Source: Erythrophleum ivorense | Taxonomy: Eukaryota; Streptophyta; Magnoliopsida; Fabales; Fabaceae | Assembly (NCBI GenBank): GCA_026724425.1 | Contig: JAIUCV010000118.1 | Location: 1,054,001-1,118,000, forward strand | Reading direction: 5' to 3' | Length of the DNA: 64,000 bases | Part shown: piece by piece, positions 61,505-64,000 of the stretch | How the letters are laid out: each line of letters begins with the position of its first letter | Numbering within the stretch: the stretch's first letter is position 1 | The notes under the pieces: model-generated | Database searches by the model: none | What the model saw: the letters and a program-made list of their open reading frames with translations, nothing else | What the model was told of the DNA's origin: nothing | Made by a program: the position numbers and the translations under genes

Positions 61505-64000
61505 TATAACACTATAATGCATTAGCCTCAACTTTATGTCTGCTTAGGCTTAATTTCATATGATTTCCAAAGAAAAGAGCAAATTATGGCATTTTCCTGC
61601 TATGTATCGGGGTTTAAACGCTCATAATTTGCTCCGTGGGTCCTGTAAACCCATCAATCATATAATTTACTAAACTCTATTTATACAACTCATACATAGC
61701 ATAAAACAGCTCATGAACCACATATATGAAGCCAAAAACCCCAAAATGTAATTTCTCAAAACGGGCCCTAAAGTCAAATTTTTGGTTCTAATTTTGGAAA
61801 ATCATAACTAATTCTAAAAAAATGAGAATCAAGTAAAATATAGATTTTTGGAAATTTCTAGGTGTTAAATTTACACTAAAAATAATTACCAACCACAATT
61901 TTAGCGTTTGGATCATATTTGATATCGAAAAAGAGACAAAGATCCGGCTGTCCCTGATACTAATGTAGCTTGCTATTATGAACTTCAAAAATCCATAACT
62001 AATTCCAAAAAAATCCAATCTGGGAAAACTATACCAATTTAGAAATATAAAGATGTTAACTAAAGGAGAAAAATAATTTTGGATCATTTCAGTAGACTTT
62101 GGATCTAGAAAACTGATGGTATAGTAACAAAGGTCGGATGGCTTCCCTGATGCTGACACAGAACTTCATAAAGTTATTTCTCCCTCTACAGACCTCCAAT
62201 TCAAGTACTTCTAATTGTTATATGTCACTGTAGATGTCTAATTTATGTCCATAAAATTTCATGACAATTGGACATCGTTTAGTCCATTAATGACACAAAT
62301 TTAATTTAGGACCCCTGATAACAATGTATTGACCAAACCATCAAAATTTTCAAACTTCAACAATTTGCCAAATATTCCCTAGACCTCTGAATATTATCCA
62401 CTTTATCTTCCAAAGAAGCTTTCAATAAACTCTAGATGCATGCTAAATTTCATATCAAGAAGAGCTCATTTGGTCATACTTTGACGAAGCTCACAAATTT
62501 GGCGATTTTAACACCATTAATGGTTCAAAATGGGGGTAAATGGTCTCTTACATGCTCTAGCACCTCTTGAACAAGTTTTAAAGCATAAATATAGTATATA
62601 TGAAACGCCCAAGTGGTACAAATCAACACACATCTCAAACTCACCATGCTACGGACAAAAATATACTAGCACATCCAATCCACAAAAGGGCCAAATCCCA
62701 CATTTTTATTACTTTAGCTCTATACATAATTCATACATCATTTATACATATTTTTACACTTGCTCAAATATTTAAATGTAAAAAATAATAGGTACATATT
62801 CATTTTGGCACCTCTTTACATCAAAAGAACTAAAACAAACTATACAACTGCCTAAACATACTCAACTAGGCTCCTTGGTTTGCGCTTTAATCTCCTTGAG
62901 CTCCACCTAACATGTTAAGATGGGAGAGGGAAAGGGTGAGATTTATGGAATCTCAATAGCTTATACACTCATTTAAGAAGTAATCAAGGCATATAAATAA
63001 GTCAAAGCGTGCAAGTAGGCATCTAACCATTCACAATCATACAATACATGATTTACATGCCATGAATATCATATCAATGCCAAGAATAAGTTCTAGGGAC
63101 TTTTGGTCTAGCCTCACCCAATTTTTGAGACTTTTGGATTGGCCTCACCCTTGGTTTAGGGACTTTTGACTTAGCCTCACTCAGTTATGAAACTTTTAGC
63201 CTTGTCTCACATATTTTTAGAGACTTTTAGCTCCATCTCACCCATCTCAAAGGACTTTTGGCACTACCTCACCCGAGCAATTTTCATAACCCAAAACATA
63301 AGTATATTGGTACCAATGCATCAAGGCAACATCAAATGGCATGTCTCACAATACAAGCATACAATGACTATTACACATCTAAGAATGCAACAAGAAAGAG
63401 TAGAGAGCTACCTTACAAGCCAACACAAGCCTTCCCTTTCGATTTCTCTTCTCCCTTCTTGGTTTCACAATCACAACTAGATGGAGCTGCTTCTTTTGAG
63501 CCTAGACACAACAAGTAGCATGCAATTACTCTCTTGGAACTCAAACAATTACTCACAAAGGCTAGGAGATTAAATCCCTAGTTTTTTTTCTTTTAAATTT
63601 TACTAGCCCTTCTCCTAATTCTTTTGTATTTCTTAACTTTTCATACTCTAATTCAAGGATTTCTTGCTTACTCTAGGTCAAACTTCCTTCTTCTCTCAAG
63701 CTCTCAAGTTGGTAGAACCAACATACTCAAGGAAAGCAAAAAGAAGAAGTAAGATACATAAGTATCTACCTTGAGTTCTAGCTTCTTTCAAGAGTGATTC
63801 TCTTTTGCCTTCACCTTCCTTTTTATTCTCCACTCTCCCTCTTCTGAACCAAACTCCAAACAAAACTAAGTCAACAACCAAAGCCATAGAAAGAGAGGGC
63901 AAAGAGAGAAGTACAAAATTGTAAGGAGGAGAGCTATGGAAATCTTAAGTTTGCTTACCTTTTCCTTGTTCTTCCTTCCTTTTCTTGGTCTCTCTCTCTC
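61505..64000 (-). mobile_element. Long LTR, copy I (divergent subfamily, like G), reverse, cut by the window edge
   Basis: Starts TATAACACTATAATGC (family TGTAACACC... with one change) and runs to the window end. It matches G in reverse: CATATGATTTCCAAAGAAAA at about 61559, CATAACTAATTC blocks, and a ladder of CTCACCC...GGACTTTTGG repeats at 63095-63285. It has the hairpin at 62937-62955 with one mismatch, and the AG|GTAAGC site in reverse at 63957. Whether it is solo cannot be judged here. The final bases are a CT run. Confidence 0.85.

Noticed and set aside
34923..64000. Dozens of open frames of 60-135 codons inside the long LTRs, for example 33-kDa-free stretches at 54571-54981 and 61788-62159
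   Set aside because: They lie on both strands of the same repeats, are not conserved between copies in frame or length, and match no protein family I know. They are chance frames in AT-rich repeat DNA.
1..64000. tRNA, rRNA, organelle-DNA insertions, CRISPR arrays or prokaryotic-type operons
   Set aside because: No cloverleaf, rRNA or plastid/mitochondrial gene sequence was recognised by eye. Repeats are transposon-type or microsatellites. A tRNAscan and an organelle-genome search would be needed to exclude small pieces.

Overview
This is AT-rich nuclear DNA of a flowering plant, most likely a dicot, made almost entirely of decayed transposable elements. The evidence is plant-type Ty1/copia polyproteins, a PIF/Harbinger transposase with its Myb/SANT partner, a CACTA (En/Spm) element with TNP2 and Transposase_24-type proteins, and fragments of plant-specific F-box/DUF295 genes. 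I cannot name the species. I found no intact host gene, no RNA gene and no CRISPR array.

Layout. 1-985: two broken F-box/DUF295 fragments in tandem, the only host-gene traces. About 996-9766: remains of a PIF/Harbinger element on the + strand (transposase at 3120-4029, Myb/SANT protein at 9413-9766), split by a structurally complete but dead Ty1/copia element (4226-9190; two 268-bp LTRs, TSD TAGAC, primer-binding site and polypurine tract). 11301-12945: 5' half of a second copia element (LTR, PBS, gag, protease). About 12.9-23.2 kb: very AT-rich non-coding DNA with a dispersed module in four copies, a 101-bp and a roughly 242-bp tandem duplication, microsatellites and a copia RNase H fragment (16930-17400). 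23222 to about 34.3 kb or beyond: a CACTA element on the - strand with one recognisable end, GCGAC-type subterminal repeats, a broken Transposase_24-type gene (28737-30408) and a broken TNP2 gene (30578-34287). A 3189-bp solo LTR (copy A) sits inside it.

34.9-64.0 kb is mainly a nest of very long LTRs (about 2.7-3.9 kb) of one superfamily, with TGTAAC...GTTACA-type ends, 5-bp target duplications and no gag-pol between them. Copy B (34923-38403) is alone. Copy C (39543-56897, 5'-truncated) contains D (40259-47754), which contains E (43262-47118); C also contains F (49028-55413), which contains G (51441-54121). H (57322-61047) and I (61505 to the window edge) flank a CACTA-protein fragment. The insertion order follows: C first, then D and F, then E in D and G in F. 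The long LTRs share an 8-bp-stem hairpin, conserved AG|GTA-type sites and degenerate internal repeats.

Nothing here looks like a working multi-gene system. The most unusual structure is the long-LTR family: solo in all nine copies, heavily nested, with a conserved hairpin that appears to covary.
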